DNA of 64,000 nucleotides from Solimicrobium sp040544425. GTDB taxonomy: Bacteria; Pseudomonadota; Gammaproteobacteria; Burkholderiales; Burkholderiaceae_D. The notes under the pieces were generated by a model. It saw only the letters and a list, made by a program, of their open reading frames with translations, had not been told where the DNA came from and searched no databases. Positions 47,008-55,737 of this stretch are shown here, in pieces; positions within the stretch are counted from its first letter, which is position 1, and every line of letters starts with the position of its first letter. The stretch lies in the NCBI GenBank assembly GCA_040544425.1, contig JBEONO010000009.1, forward strand, positions 124,001 through 188,000, given 5' to 3'. The translations under genes were made by a program, and so were the position numbers.

Positions 47008-47913
47008 GTGCAAATTCTCATTACCGGCGGCACTGGCCTGATTGGCCGCTCGCTATGCCAGGCTTTATTGAATGCCGGTCACGAGCTGACTGTATTGAGC
47101 CGTCAGCCCGGCTCCGTTGCGAAAAAATGCGGCAATGCCGTCATTCCAATGGCCAGTCTGAATGAATGGACGGCGCAACGATCTTTTGACGCTGTGATCA
47201 ACCTGGCTGGTGAGCCGATTGTCGACGCTGCCTGGACTGATGCCCGAAAAAAGGTTTTATGGGATAGCCGGGTCAGCTTGACCGAAGATCTGGTAAAACA
47301 TATCGCCGCTGCGAAACACAAGCCATCAATATTGTTAAGCGGTTCGGCCATCGGCTATTACGGCGATTGCGGCGATCTGCCACTGACCGAAGCCGCGCCG
47401 CCCGGTGACGATTTTGCCGCCGCGTTGTGCAAGGCATGGGAACAGGCCGCCAGCGCCGCCAGCGAGCAGGGCGTGCGCGTGTGCCTGATGCGAACTGGCC
47501 TGGTACTGGCATCCCAGGGTGGTCTGTTTAGCCGCATGATTCTGCCTTTCAAACTGGGCCTGGGCGCGCGACTCGGGAATGGCAGGCAGTGGATGAGCTG
47601 GATACACATCGACGACTATGTCGCTGCCGTGATAGCGCTGCTGGATAATCCCGACGCAAACGGCGCATTCAACATGACCGCAGCACAACCGGTTACCAAT
47701 CAGACCTTCACAAAAAAACTGGCTGCGGCTGTGCACCGGCCAGCATGGTTTGTCGCGCCAGCGGCATTGCTGAAAGTCGCGCTCGGAGCCAGGTCTATCC
47801 TGCTGATCGGCGGACAACAGGTACTGCCGGCCAGATTGCAGGCGCAAGGATTTCGTTTTAAATTTGATCAACTTGATGCAGCGCTGCAGGCATTAATCAA
47901 AGTGAAATCTTAG
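47008..47913 (+). CDS. TIGR01777-family NAD(P)-dependent epimerase
   Basis: Short-chain type, extended-SDR protein of the YfcH group. 301 residues from a GTG at 47008 with AGGAG six bases upstream, giving MQILITGGTGLIG, the Rossmann GxxGxxG. Later motifs SGSAIGYYGDCGD and the C-terminal DUF1731-like segment (VLPARLQAQGFRFKF) match this family. Longer frames upstream overlap folE and are ruled out. Substrate unknown. Confidence 0.92.
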   Translation: MQILITGGTGLIGRSLCQALLNAGHELTVLSRQPGSVAKKCGNAVIPMASLNEWTAQRSFDAVINLAGEPIVDAAWTDARKKVLWDSRVSLTEDLVKHIAAAKHKPSILLSGSAIGYYGDCGDLPLTEAAPPGDDFAAALCKAWEQAASAASEQGVRVCLMRTGLVLASQGGLFSRMILPFKLGLGARLGNGRQWMSWIHIDDYVAAVIALLDNPDANGAFNMTAAQPVTNQTFTKKLAAAVHRPAWFVAPAALLKVALGARSILLIGGQQVLPARLQAQGFRFKFDQLDAALQALIKVKS

Positions 47914-48135
47914 CCAATGCCAGACTCTGCTGCTGCGGTCACCGTGCATGCTGGGGAATGGGAATTCGATGTAAATTGTAACGGTATGTCAAATCGGCCC
48001 GCGTTCCACAAAAACGGGCAGCGGATCTGGTAATCTCTTTCGCTGGTTGTTATGGCAGTCCTCGGTCGCACGAATCCTGCGGCTACAAAAAGCTGGCACC
48101 TTCATTTTTTTATTCAGTCGAATTTCGGAATCACC

Positions 48136-50301
48136 ATGAAAAACAAAACACTTTGTGCATGGCTGCTGGTATTTCTCACAGCGTTTGCAACGACATCCCG
48201 GCTCAATGCCACCCAGGAAAATGCAAGCCAGGAAAGCAGTGTGCTTCAGCCTTTGCCCCAGCAGGCCCGGGCCGCGAATTTTGCCGCCCGGGTACTCGGT
48301 CATGAGAATTACGAACACTTGCCGTTTGATGAAAAATTATCCTCAGCGATTTTCGACAATTATGTAAAAGTTCTGGACCCGGAAAAGGTCATTTTCCTGC
48401 AAGCCGATATCGATCAATTTACCGCGGCGCGCTCAACCCTCGGCCTGGCGATGCTCAATGAAGATCTGACCATTCCCTTTGCACTTTACAATGTGCGTCA
48501 GCAGCGTGTCACGGAGCGCCTCAACTACGCCCGCTCCCTGCTGAAACACGGCTTTGATTTCACCCAGCACGAAAGCCTGCAACCCGATCGCAAGCTCGCA
48601 CCGTTCCCGAAATCTGCAGACGAGATCAATGATCTGTGGCGCAAGCGCGTAAAAAATGATTGGCTGCGCCTGAAGCTGGCGGGCAAGGATGACAAGGCCA
48701 TCGTTGATATTCTGGACAAGCGCTACGACAATTCCCTGAAAAGTATTTTGAGAACCAAGGGCGATGACGTGTTCCAGACTTTTATGGACGCCTATGCCAC
48801 GACCAATGATCCTCATACCAATTATTTCGGCGTGCGCGCGGCGGAGAGTTTCGATATTTCCATGAAGCTGTCGTTGACCGGAATCGGAGCCGAACTGCAG
48901 TACAAAGACGAATTCGTCACCATCAGACATCTGGTGCCCGGCAGTCCGGCCGCGCTGTCCGGCAAGCTGAAAGCCGGGGACCGGATTCTGGGCGTCGCGC
49001 AGGGCGAGACTGGCCCGAGTACCGACATCATGGGCATGCGACTTTTTGACGCGGTGGCCCTGATCCGGGGTGCGGAAGATTCGGTGGTCCGGCTTGATGT
49101 GCTGCCAGCTGAAGCCGGTACCGACGGGCCCCATAAAGTCGTGGTCCTGACCCGAAAAAAAATCACACTGGAAAAGCAGTCAGCCAAAAAATCGGTGATT
49201 GAAGTTCCAGACGGCGCAACCACCCACCACATTGGCGTCATTTCTCTGCCCGGATTTTATCGCGACTTTTCAGCTCAAAAAAATGGCGAGGCCGATTTTA
49301 AAAGCGCAGCAAGGGACGTATCACTGATTCTGGAGGAGTTTAAAAAAGATAAGGTGGACGGCGTAGTGCTGGACCTGCGCAATAACGGTGGCGGGTCAGT
49401 GGAAGAAGCGATTGAATTGACCGGATTGTTTGTTGACAAAGGCCCGGTGATGCAACAATTGGATTCAAAAAATCATGTCTCGGTCAACAGCATCAGCGTC
49501 GCGACCAAGCCGGTCTGGAACGGACCGCTAGGCGTACTCATCAACCGCGCCTCAGCCTCAGCCTCGGAAATTTTCGCGGCGGCGATCCAGGACTATGGAC
49601 GTGGCGTGGTGATTGGCGAGCAAAGTTTTGGCAAAGGCACGACCCAGGCCATCATCGATCTGGATCGCATCGCCAAGAATGACAAGCCGGATTTTGGTGA
49701 GCTCAAAATGACCATCACCAAATGGTTCCGGGTCAATGGCGACGGCATCCAGTTACGCGGCGTGACACCTGATCTGAGTATTCCGATGTTCACCGATTTC
49801 GAAGATTACGGCGAAGCCAGCTTTGACAATGCGCTGCCCTGGAGTCATATTGAGCCCGCCAAATACAGCCGTATGAACGACATATCAAAAATCGTCCCGG
49901 CGCTGATGGCCAATCACAAGGCGCGCCTTGCGAAGGACAAGGCGTTCCATGAATTGCAGGAAGACATTGCCGAGATTGAAGCGCTGCACAAAAAGAATCT
50001 GATTTCGCTTAACGAGGCAGATCGCCGTAAAGAACGTGAAGCGCAAGAGGCCAAAATCAAACGACGTGACCTCGAACAGGGAAAAGCCAAAGACGGCAAA
50101 CCGGTCGATAAGGACGCTGCGGCGGAGGAAAACAAACCCGACGATGGTTTGCTGGCCACCGAGCGCAGCATCGGTCCGGATGTGGAGAGTAAAGATAATG
50201 TGGACAAAGACCTCTTGCTGAAAGAAGCCGCGCGCATTGTCAATGACGAAGTACCTTTATACAGAACCAATCATCGGCCGGAAGTGGGACTGACTCATTG
50301 A
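48136..50301 (+). CDS. prc: Carboxy-terminal (tail-specific) protease Prc
   Basis: Periplasmic S41 serine protease that trims or degrades envelope proteins. 721 residues from the ATG at 48136 (signal peptide MKNKTLCAWLLVFLTAFATT). PDZ domain about 240-330 (ELQYKDEFVTIRHLVPGSPA). Catalytic Ser475 in SASASEIF and Lys500 in SFGKGT, 25 residues apart as in E. coli Prc. The C-terminus is a long charged, helix-forming extension. Normal domain order for the family. Confidence 0.95.
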   Translation: MKNKTLCAWLLVFLTAFATTSRLNATQENASQESSVLQPLPQQARAANFAARVLGHENYEHLPFDEKLSSAIFDNYVKVLDPEKVIFLQADIDQFTAARSTLGLAMLNEDLTIPFALYNVRQQRVTERLNYARSLLKHGFDFTQHESLQPDRKLAPFPKSADEINDLWRKRVKNDWLRLKLAGKDDKAIVDILDKRYDNSLKSILRTKGDDVFQTFMDAYATTNDPHTNYFGVRAAESFDISMKLSLTGIGAELQYKDEFVTIRHLVPGSPAALSGKLKAGDRILGVAQGETGPSTDIMGMRLFDAVALIRGAEDSVVRLDVLPAEAGTDGPHKVVVLTRKKITLEKQSAKKSVIEVPDGATTHHIGVISLPGFYRDFSAQKNGEADFKSAARDVSLILEEFKKDKVDGVVLDLRNNGGGSVEEAIELTGLFVDKGPVMQQLDSKNHVSVNSISVATKPVWNGPLGVLINRASASASEIFAAAIQDYGRGVVIGEQSFGKGTTQAIIDLDRIAKNDKPDFGELKMTITKWFRVNGDGIQLRGVTPDLSIPMFTDFEDYGEASFDNALPWSHIEPAKYSRMNDISKIVPALMANHKARLAKDKAFHELQEDIAEIEALHKKNLISLNEADRRKEREAQEAKIKRRDLEQGKAKDGKPVDKDAAAEENKPDDGLLATERSIGPDVESKDNVDKDLLLKEAARIVNDEVPLYRTNHRPEVGLTH

Positions 50302-50312
50302 GTGCTTCTGCG

Positions 50313-50561
50313 CTATTGAGATAAATCACGCTGTGATTGTTTGACCGGGTGCAGGATAGCCTCAAATTCCCAGGTGTCCATGACAAATTCATGCGGATCC
50401 AGAATTTTGATGTGTTCAACCGGAATGCCGGCCTGCCTTAAGCGCGCATATTCGCCGCGCAGGTCGTCGAGGTTCTGCGTGACATATCCGAGCTCCTTGG
50501 CAGGGATATCTCTTTTATTCGGGTTCAAACAATCTGTAATCGAGAAGATACGATAGGGCAT
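50313..50561 (-). CDS. Hypothetical 82-aa protein
   Basis: 82 residues from an ATG at 50561 with a near-perfect AGGAGG eight bases upstream; the TTG two codons earlier is not needed. The protein (MPYRIFSITDCLNP...) is acidic, cytoplasmic, and has a likely helix (LDDLRGEYARLRQAG). I do not recognise a family. Convergent with prc, 11 bp apart. The strong ribosome-binding site makes it a likely real gene. Confidence 0.65.
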   Translation of the reverse strand: MPYRIFSITDCLNPNKRDIPAKELGYVTQNLDDLRGEYARLRQAGIPVEHIKILDPHEFVMDTWEFEAILHPVKQSQRDLSQ

Positions 50562-50727
50562 GGTCAATTCCTCCTGAGGATTTCAGCCTTGCATGGTTGG
50601 GTAGAGGCGCCCAATGTAGCGCGCTTTTTTTGGTTTTTCAATTGTCTAAAAGCCAAATATCCCAATAATTCCAACGCCGACTGTTAGAATTGCTCCCTCC
50701 CATTTCTACTCTGACCATGGACGACCT

Positions 50728-51702
50728 ATGAAAACGATTCTTGCATATTGCTGTCTGGTTTTAAGCTCGCTGCTAATGGTGTCCAATGCCACTGCCGCCG
50801 CTGCAGCCAATGCGCCGGCGACCAACGTTAAGGTAACGATCCTGTCAACCATGCTGGCCGATTCAGGGATTGGTGAATGGGGCTTTGCGGCGCTGGTGGA
50901 AGTCGACGGCAATCGAGTGCTGTTCGATACCGGCGCGCGACCCGAAACGGTTTTGCAAAACGCCAAGGAACTCAAGATCGATTTATCCCAGGTGACCGAC
51001 GTGGTGCTCACTCATTTTCACAGCGACCATGTCGGCGGCTTGATGACCTTGCGCAATGCGATGATGCTGAAAAATCCCAAAGCACTCTCGCGCGTGCATG
51101 TCGGCGAAGGTATTTTTGAACCGCGCTATGCGCAGAACGGCAAGGACAACATCAATCCCATGCTGGCGATTCGAAAGGAATATGAGGCGAGCGGCGGCGT
51201 GTTTATTATTCATCGCGAGGCGCAGCAGATTTTTCCGGCGGTATGGTTAACCGGGCCGGTCAAGCGTCGCTACGATGAGCGCAACTGGAGCAAGGAAGCC
51301 TGGGTGGCAGGAGAATCGGGTCATGTTGAAGATACGATTAAAGAAGACATGTCGATGATCGTCAAAGGCGCTGATGGAATGATCGTGATCACCGGTTGCG
51401 GTCACGCCGGGATCGGCAATATCCTGGCTCAGGTGCAGGAATTGGTGCCAGATACGAAGGTTCACGCAGTGATCGGTGGCTTGCACCTGTTCGCTGCCAA
51501 CGAAAAGAAACTGGCATGGACCGCAGAAAAAATGAGAGAGGCAGGCGTTCAGTATCTGCTGGCCGCGCATTGCACCGGTCTTGAAGCGACCTATCGGCTC
51601 AGAGCCTTGTTAAAGCTGGATCGCAAGGCCGCAGTTGTCGCCGCAGTTGGGTCCAGTTATTCAAACCGGACCGGCATCGATCCGCTGGATCTGGCGCGCT
51701 GA
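50728..51702 (+). CDS. Exported metallo-beta-lactamase-fold hydrolase
   Basis: 324 residues with a signal peptide (about 1-25, ending in TAAAAA). Zinc-binding HxHxDH is THFHSDHVGG; a further motif ITGCGHAGIGN carries a metal-binding His, and AVIGGLHLFAA another. The motif set resembles the group of MBL proteins related to the tetrahydromethanopterin enzyme (dihydropterin) and not true beta-lactamases. Substrate unknown. ATG at 50728. Confidence 0.85.
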   Translation: MKTILAYCCLVLSSLLMVSNATAAAAANAPATNVKVTILSTMLADSGIGEWGFAALVEVDGNRVLFDTGARPETVLQNAKELKIDLSQVTDVVLTHFHSDHVGGLMTLRNAMMLKNPKALSRVHVGEGIFEPRYAQNGKDNINPMLAIRKEYEASGGVFIIHREAQQIFPAVWLTGPVKRRYDERNWSKEAWVAGESGHVEDTIKEDMSMIVKGADGMIVITGCGHAGIGNILAQVQELVPDTKVHAVIGGLHLFAANEKKLAWTAEKMREAGVQYLLAAHCTGLEATYRLRALLKLDRKAAVVAAVGSSYSNRTGIDPLDLAR

Positions 51703-51725
51703 GAAGGGCGGAAGTCCAAATTGCA

Positions 51726-52418
51726 TCACTGGCAGTCAGATCCATTTTTTCGCTCCAATATTGCCACCTGTACCGCCGCCCTGATTTCGAAACCGATACT
51801 TTGATACAGCGCGATGGCGACAGTATTGCTGCTCCACGAATGCAGAAACGCCTGTTCGTCGCGTTGCTGGATTGTATGCGCAACGACTGACGAGAGTCTT
51901 TTCGCCAGCCCGCGTCCACGAAAATCCGGATGCGTGCAAACTCCACTGACTTCCCGAAAACCCGAAAAGTGCATCCGCTCACCCGCCATGGCAGCGAGGC
52001 GTCCATTGATGCGGATGCCAATGAACCTTCCCATGGTATGGGTACGTGCCAGAAACGGGCCCGGTTCGGTCAGCAGCGCCAGAGCCAGCATCTCTGCTGC
52101 ATCGTTATCACCCAGCTCAACAATATTGTCTTCGCCAGCCAGTGGTGAGACCGGCTGCATGCCCAGCATTTGCACGCCTTGGGCTGCGCGGACTGCCACC
52201 AGATCATCCGGTACCCGGATCGATGGAACCTGCAACACGATGACTGATTCGTCGCCGCTAACCAGTGCGCTCAGTGCTGAGAGACTGGGCAGGGTGTCAT
52301 CGGCTGCCGAAGCGAACAGATTGACGTCGCGCCGGAAGCGCTTAGCCAGGTCGCTGCCTTCAGCCAAGTGAGGAGAGTGTAAAAGTGAGGCCCAAACCGG
52401 TCGGTCCAGATTGCTCAT
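51726..52418 (-). CDS. GNAT-family N-acetyltransferase
   Basis: 230 residues from the ATG at 52418 (MSNLDRPVWASLL). The acetyl-CoA-binding motif is in the C-terminal half: VCTHPDFRGRGLAKRL (R/Q-x-x-G-x-G/A type), followed by LYQSIGFEIR, usual for the final GNAT strand. The N-terminal ~110 residues are less conserved. The frame upstream of 52418 runs into tRNA-Arg and is ruled out. Substrate unknown. Confidence 0.88.
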   Translation of the reverse strand: MSNLDRPVWASLLHSPHLAEGSDLAKRFRRDVNLFASAADDTLPSLSALSALVSGDESVIVLQVPSIRVPDDLVAVRAAQGVQMLGMQPVSPLAGEDNIVELGDNDAAEMLALALLTEPGPFLARTHTMGRFIGIRINGRLAAMAGERMHFSGFREVSGVCTHPDFRGRGLAKRLSSVVAHTIQQRDEQAFLHSWSSNTVAIALYQSIGFEIRAAVQVAILERKNGSDCQ

Positions 52419-52454
52419 TTCAAGAGTCTTTCGTGTCAGCGGGTAAAACGGAAT

Positions 52455-52531
52455 TGGTCTGCCCTGCTGGAATCGAACCAGCAACCTATGCCTTAGAAGG
52501 GCATTGCTCTATCCAGTTGAGCTAAGGGCAG
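52455..52531 (-). tRNA. tRNA-Arg(TCT)
   Basis: Reading the minus strand: acceptor CTGCCCT pairs perfectly with AGGGCAG; D stem GCTC/GAGC; anticodon stem ATGCC/GGCAT with loop CTTCTAA, anticodon TCT; T arm GCTGG-TTCGATT-CCAGC; discriminator A and encoded CCA (52457-52455). 77 nt including CCA. The GNAT gene lies downstream on the same strand. Confidence 0.96.
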
Positions 52532-52676
52532 AAAGAGGAGGGTACTTGCAAATCCAAGTATTTTTGGAAGGCCGTATGATACCTTTTCTATGACCAGACG
52601 ACAAGAACTCCGGCAAAATGACTTTGATTCATGAGCCTGCAATGAAGCTTGCGTCGACTTTGCCGAATTGCCGCGC

Positions 52677-53915
52677 TCAGCGACCGGCTCGTGCTGTTGA
52701 GTTGGCCATCCATCTGACAAGGTAGGCAGCAAGGCCGCAGAGTGTGCCGAACGCGGTCACCGCCGTCCATCCCCAGTTTGCCAGCAACGCCGCGCCAATG
52801 CAGGAGCCAGCCGACATGCCGATAAACATGCCGGACAGCAGGATCGCATTGAGGCGACTGCGGGCTGCGCCATCCAAGCCGTACACAATGGTCTGGTGAC
52901 CAATCAGCGATACCTGCACACCGAGATCGAATCCGATCGTGCCGAGCACCAGAACGAGTAATCCCCATCCAAATCCAAGATGGCTGCCCAGCAGCATCAA
53001 CAGAAAAAATCCCGCCGAAATCGCTGCGCCAAAACGCACCACGCGATCGGCCCCCAGCCGGTCGGCAAATTTGCCTGCAAAGGGTGCCGCCATGGCGCCG
53101 GCTGCACCGGCAAGTCCAAAGGCGCCCGCTGCGGAACTGCTCAAGTTAAATGGCGCAGCGTGCAGCATGACGGCAAGCGTCGACCAGAATGCGCTGAATC
53201 CGGCTGATAAAAGTCCTTGTGCAAGTGTCGCAAACCGAAGCTGGCGATATTTCACTAACAATGAAAACAGCGACTTCATCAGGTCGCCATACGCCAGCTC
53301 ACTGGTTGCCGCGAGCGATGGAAATTTTCTTGTAATCACCAGCAGGCAGACCGCGATGCTGAGCGCGGCAACGCCAAATACATAGCGCCAACCCAGCAGG
53401 TCCGCGACAAATCCGCTCACCACCCGCGACAGCAGAATACCGAGCAACAGGCCAGTCATGACGGTGCCAACCACTTTGCCGCGTTGGTTTTCCGCTGCCA
53501 TCGCGGCGGCGGCCGGGACGATATCCTGAGCCATCGTGGCGCTGATCCCGATCACCAGACTGGCAATCAGCATGACCGGCAGTCCCGAACTGCTGGCAAA
53601 GCCAACCAGACCTGCCACCAGAAGGGCACCTTTAATCAAAATAATGGTTTTGCGATTGAAGCGGTCGCCCAAGGGGGCGAGGAACAAAATTCCTGCGGCG
53701 TAGCCAAGTTGGGTCAGCGTCGGGATCCAGCCGATTTCCTGCGAGCTGCCGATATCATTCGCGATAAAAATTCCCAGCATCGGTTGACTGTAATAAATGC
53801 AGGCGACGGCCAGACCAACGCAGACGGCCATGATCAGAATCAGTTGTTTCGACAGCTTGTGTGGCGGGGTAATTTGCGGGGTGGATCGTATTGGATTGGT
53901 GCCGGGTGATGACAT
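52677..53915 (-). CDS. MFS efflux transporter
   Basis: Major facilitator transporter, 412 residues, about 12 membrane segments in two halves of six. Loop 2-3 carries the family pattern LGDRFNRK, repeated in the second half as GKFADRLGAD. ATG at 53915. Resembles drug/arabinose-type exporters; substrate not determinable. It is monocistronic. The N-terminus is polar (about 25 residues) before the first segment. Confidence 0.9.
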   Translation of the reverse strand: MSSPGTNPIRSTPQITPPHKLSKQLILIMAVCVGLAVACIYYSQPMLGIFIANDIGSSQEIGWIPTLTQLGYAAGILFLAPLGDRFNRKTIILIKGALLVAGLVGFASSSGLPVMLIASLVIGISATMAQDIVPAAAAMAAENQRGKVVGTVMTGLLLGILLSRVVSGFVADLLGWRYVFGVAALSIAVCLLVITRKFPSLAATSELAYGDLMKSLFSLLVKYRQLRFATLAQGLLSAGFSAFWSTLAVMLHAAPFNLSSSAAGAFGLAGAAGAMAAPFAGKFADRLGADRVVRFGAAISAGFFLLMLLGSHLGFGWGLLVLVLGTIGFDLGVQVSLIGHQTIVYGLDGAARSRLNAILLSGMFIGMSAGSCIGAALLANWGWTAVTAFGTLCGLAAYLVRWMANSTARAGR

Positions 53916-54005
53916 ATTGACTCTTTAATTCGCTAAAACATTCGGATTTTTGACAACGAAGCAGAATACTAAAGCAATTTGAGATTGTATGGAGCCCGAC
54001 GGGAA

Positions 54006-54200
54006 TTACTGGCTTTTGCGACGTGGAATATCCTGCATATTTGTGGTTGTTCCGCCAGATGCAGCAAGGCGCTTTGCTGCTTGAATCTGGATAAAAGTCT
54101 TCAGTACTTCTCGAAACAGATCGTCTTTGTCTATACCGGGATCCGCAACTTCAAGCGCTTTCGCATAGAGTTCAGCGTCGATTGTCACTGTCGTTTTCAT
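54006..54200 (-). CDS. VapB-type antitoxin, no toxin adjacent
   Basis: 64 residues, ATG at 54200 with GGAGG seven bases upstream. The N-terminus MKTTVTIDAELYAKALEVA matches ribbon-helix-helix antitoxins of the VapB group. The C-terminal half is where such antitoxins usually wrap a VapC toxin. No VapC (PIN-domain) frame follows: the next minus-strand gene downstream is the MFS transporter. So it is an orphan or a degraded pair. Confidence 0.8.
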   Translation of the reverse strand: MKTTVTIDAELYAKALEVADPGIDKDDLFREVLKTFIQIQAAKRLAASGGTTTNMQDIPRRKSQ

Positions 54201-54211
54201 CTTGCCTCCGA

Positions 54212-54379
54212 TTATCTTTCGCGATCAATCTCAAGATCGATGCCGCCGGCTTCCCGGCCAATTTCGGCCAGCAGGGTACCAGGTTTAATCCGACCTTCTG
54301 GTCGAACTGCACATTCGAAGATCTCAGCCTCAGCACCACGTCCATGGCTAGCGGTGCGTATCCGCAAGCCGCGATGCAT
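54212..54379 (-). CDS. Possible 55-aa ORF upstream of vapB-like gene
   Basis: A short frame ending 11 bp before the antitoxin start. Its C-terminal part (RIKPGTLLAEIGREAGGIDL) looks like a real, evenly hydrophobic protein segment, while the start region is rich in Arg and less convincing and no strong ribosome-binding site is seen. Longer competing frames on both strands overlap it. It may be a small gene of the antitoxin operon or a remnant of a decayed one. Confidence 0.3.
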   Translation of the reverse strand: MHRGLRIRTASHGRGAEAEIFECAVRPEGRIKPGTLLAEIGREAGGIDLEIDRER

Positions 54380-54508
54380 TTCATCAGGCATGTTTCGAAC
54401 GGTGACGGATGGCCTTGCTTTGACTCCTCAATTGAATCGTCAGTGATAGCACCAGGAATAATTGATGTCAATTGTGTGATATTTGACTCATAACAAAAGA
54501 AGCACGGC

Positions 54509-55117
54509 CTACTCCCTTGCAGCCTGCAACGCACGCACCTGCGCCTCCAGCTCAGCTATCCGCTGATCCCGCTCAGCCAGCGCCCGCTCAACATCGGCCG
54601 CTTCATAGCGACGCGGAATATGTTGCGGACAATTTGCATCCCAGGCTTTCACCTTGAACAAAATCACCTGCGCCGGACGCGCTTTATAGTGCGCGGGCAT
54701 CAATTGCGCCAGCAGCGCCGGATCATTCTCGACCACGCTGGCCTCGCCCCAGATCTTGATCCTTCTGCGCTGACTGTAATCGATCAGAAACAGATAAGCC
54801 TGCGGATTTTCCGCCAGATTGCCCAGGCTAATAAACTGTTGATTGCCCGAGTAATCGACAAAACCAATCGTCTCCCTGTCCAGAACGCGCAGAAAACCTG
54901 CAGGTCCGCCGCGGTGCTGCACATAGGGCTGGCCGGCCGCATTGGCGGTGGCCAGAAACACGCTGGTCTGGGATTCAATAAAAACTTTGGCCTCGGTCGT
55001 GATCTGTGTTTCCCAACCGTGCGACTGTTCAACACGGGCATAGGCATCACGCGATCCCTTGCTCTCCTGAATGGCCTTGACCGTATCGGTGAAGGCAATG
55101 TCACTGGCGTAGTTCAT
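54509..55117 (-). CDS. Pyridoxamine-5'-phosphate oxidase-like FMN-binding protein
   Basis: 202 residues with a split-barrel flavin-binding fold: TSVFLATANAAGQPYVQHRG, GFVDYSGNQQFISLGNLAEN and RRRIKIWGEASVVE are the usual conserved strands. Residues from about 175 on form a short coiled coil (RALAERDQRIAELEAQVR), an added helix. ATG at 55117 with AAGGGG at good spacing. It follows the cupin gene by 23 bp on the same strand, so the two are probably co-transcribed. Confidence 0.9.
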   Translation of the reverse strand: MNYASDIAFTDTVKAIQESKGSRDAYARVEQSHGWETQITTEAKVFIESQTSVFLATANAAGQPYVQHRGGPAGFLRVLDRETIGFVDYSGNQQFISLGNLAENPQAYLFLIDYSQRRRIKIWGEASVVENDPALLAQLMPAHYKARPAQVILFKVKAWDANCPQHIPRRYEAADVERALAERDQRIAELEAQVRALQAARE

Positions 55118-55140
55118 GATCTTTCCCCTTATCCTGGACT

Positions 55141-55614
55141 TTATTTGGCTGCCGGATCAACAAGGTAATCAAACTTGTCGGGCTGATTGAGGAAGAAAAT
55201 ACATTCATTCGGTGAAATGCATTTGGTGACATGCGATTCGCCGCCTTTCTGAAACCAGTACGAACCAACCGGCAACGGAATATCCTTGCTGCCAGGCTTG
55301 CCGTTGACGGCCACACCGGAAATCACGACACCCCAGTAATCTTCAGTGTGGCTGTGCACCTTACTTGAAAAACCGGCCGGCATTTTGATGAACGTGCCAT
55401 GCGCGCCATGAGCCAGGTCGCCATAGGCAGGACCGGCCATCAGTTCACCGTGCACACCGTCGGACACGCCGGTCGGGCCGTATTTCAGATCCGTGACGGG
55501 TGTGCTCACAGATGGGTAGTTGCCTGGTGCGGCGCTGGCGTGGAAAGCCAGGGCAGCGCAGCCAGCGGCGATCAGCAGACGTGGTAATTGGTAGAGCAAG
55601 AAGGATTTTGACAT
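55141..55614 (-). CDS. Exported cupin-domain protein
   Basis: 157 residues from the ATG at 55614 with GGAGA upstream. Signal peptide (about 1-28, ending HASA). The mature part is a single cupin (DUF4437-like) domain: FSSKVHSHTEDYWGVVISG with two His and a Glu placed to bind a metal, then LPVGSYWFQKGGESHVTKC. Divergent from the LysR gene 55738-56688, which is its likely regulator. Confidence 0.85.
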   Translation of the reverse strand: MSKSFLLYQLPRLLIAAGCAALAFHASAAPGNYPSVSTPVTDLKYGPTGVSDGVHGELMAGPAYGDLAHGAHGTFIKMPAGFSSKVHSHTEDYWGVVISGVAVNGKPGSKDIPLPVGSYWFQKGGESHVTKCISPNECIFFLNQPDKFDYLVDPAAK

Positions 55615-55690
55615 GATGAATTCTCCGAAAGTAGTTGGGTTGATCGATAGTGTCGTCGATAGCTGCAGTCTCCTCGCTTTCATATAACTT

Positions 55691-55716
55691 GTGAATGGGG
55701 TATATTTGGGATTCAC
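55691..55716. promoter_or_regulatory. Candidate LysR operator between cupin gene and LysR gene
   Basis: Inverted repeat GTGAAT ... ATTCAC (55691-55696 and 55711-55716), 14 bp apart, in the 123-bp divergent region, about 20 bp before the LysR start. LysR proteins often bind dyads placed like this. An AT-rich TATATTT lies inside the repeat. Confidence 0.4.
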
Positions 55717-55737
55717 TATCTCAAATAATGAGAAGAT

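Noticed and set aside
54172..54534. 120-aa minus-strand frame overlapping the antitoxin start
   Set aside because: It overlaps the vapB-like start by 29 bp and the PNPOx-like gene end, has no ribosome-binding site, and its sequence has no recognisable fold.
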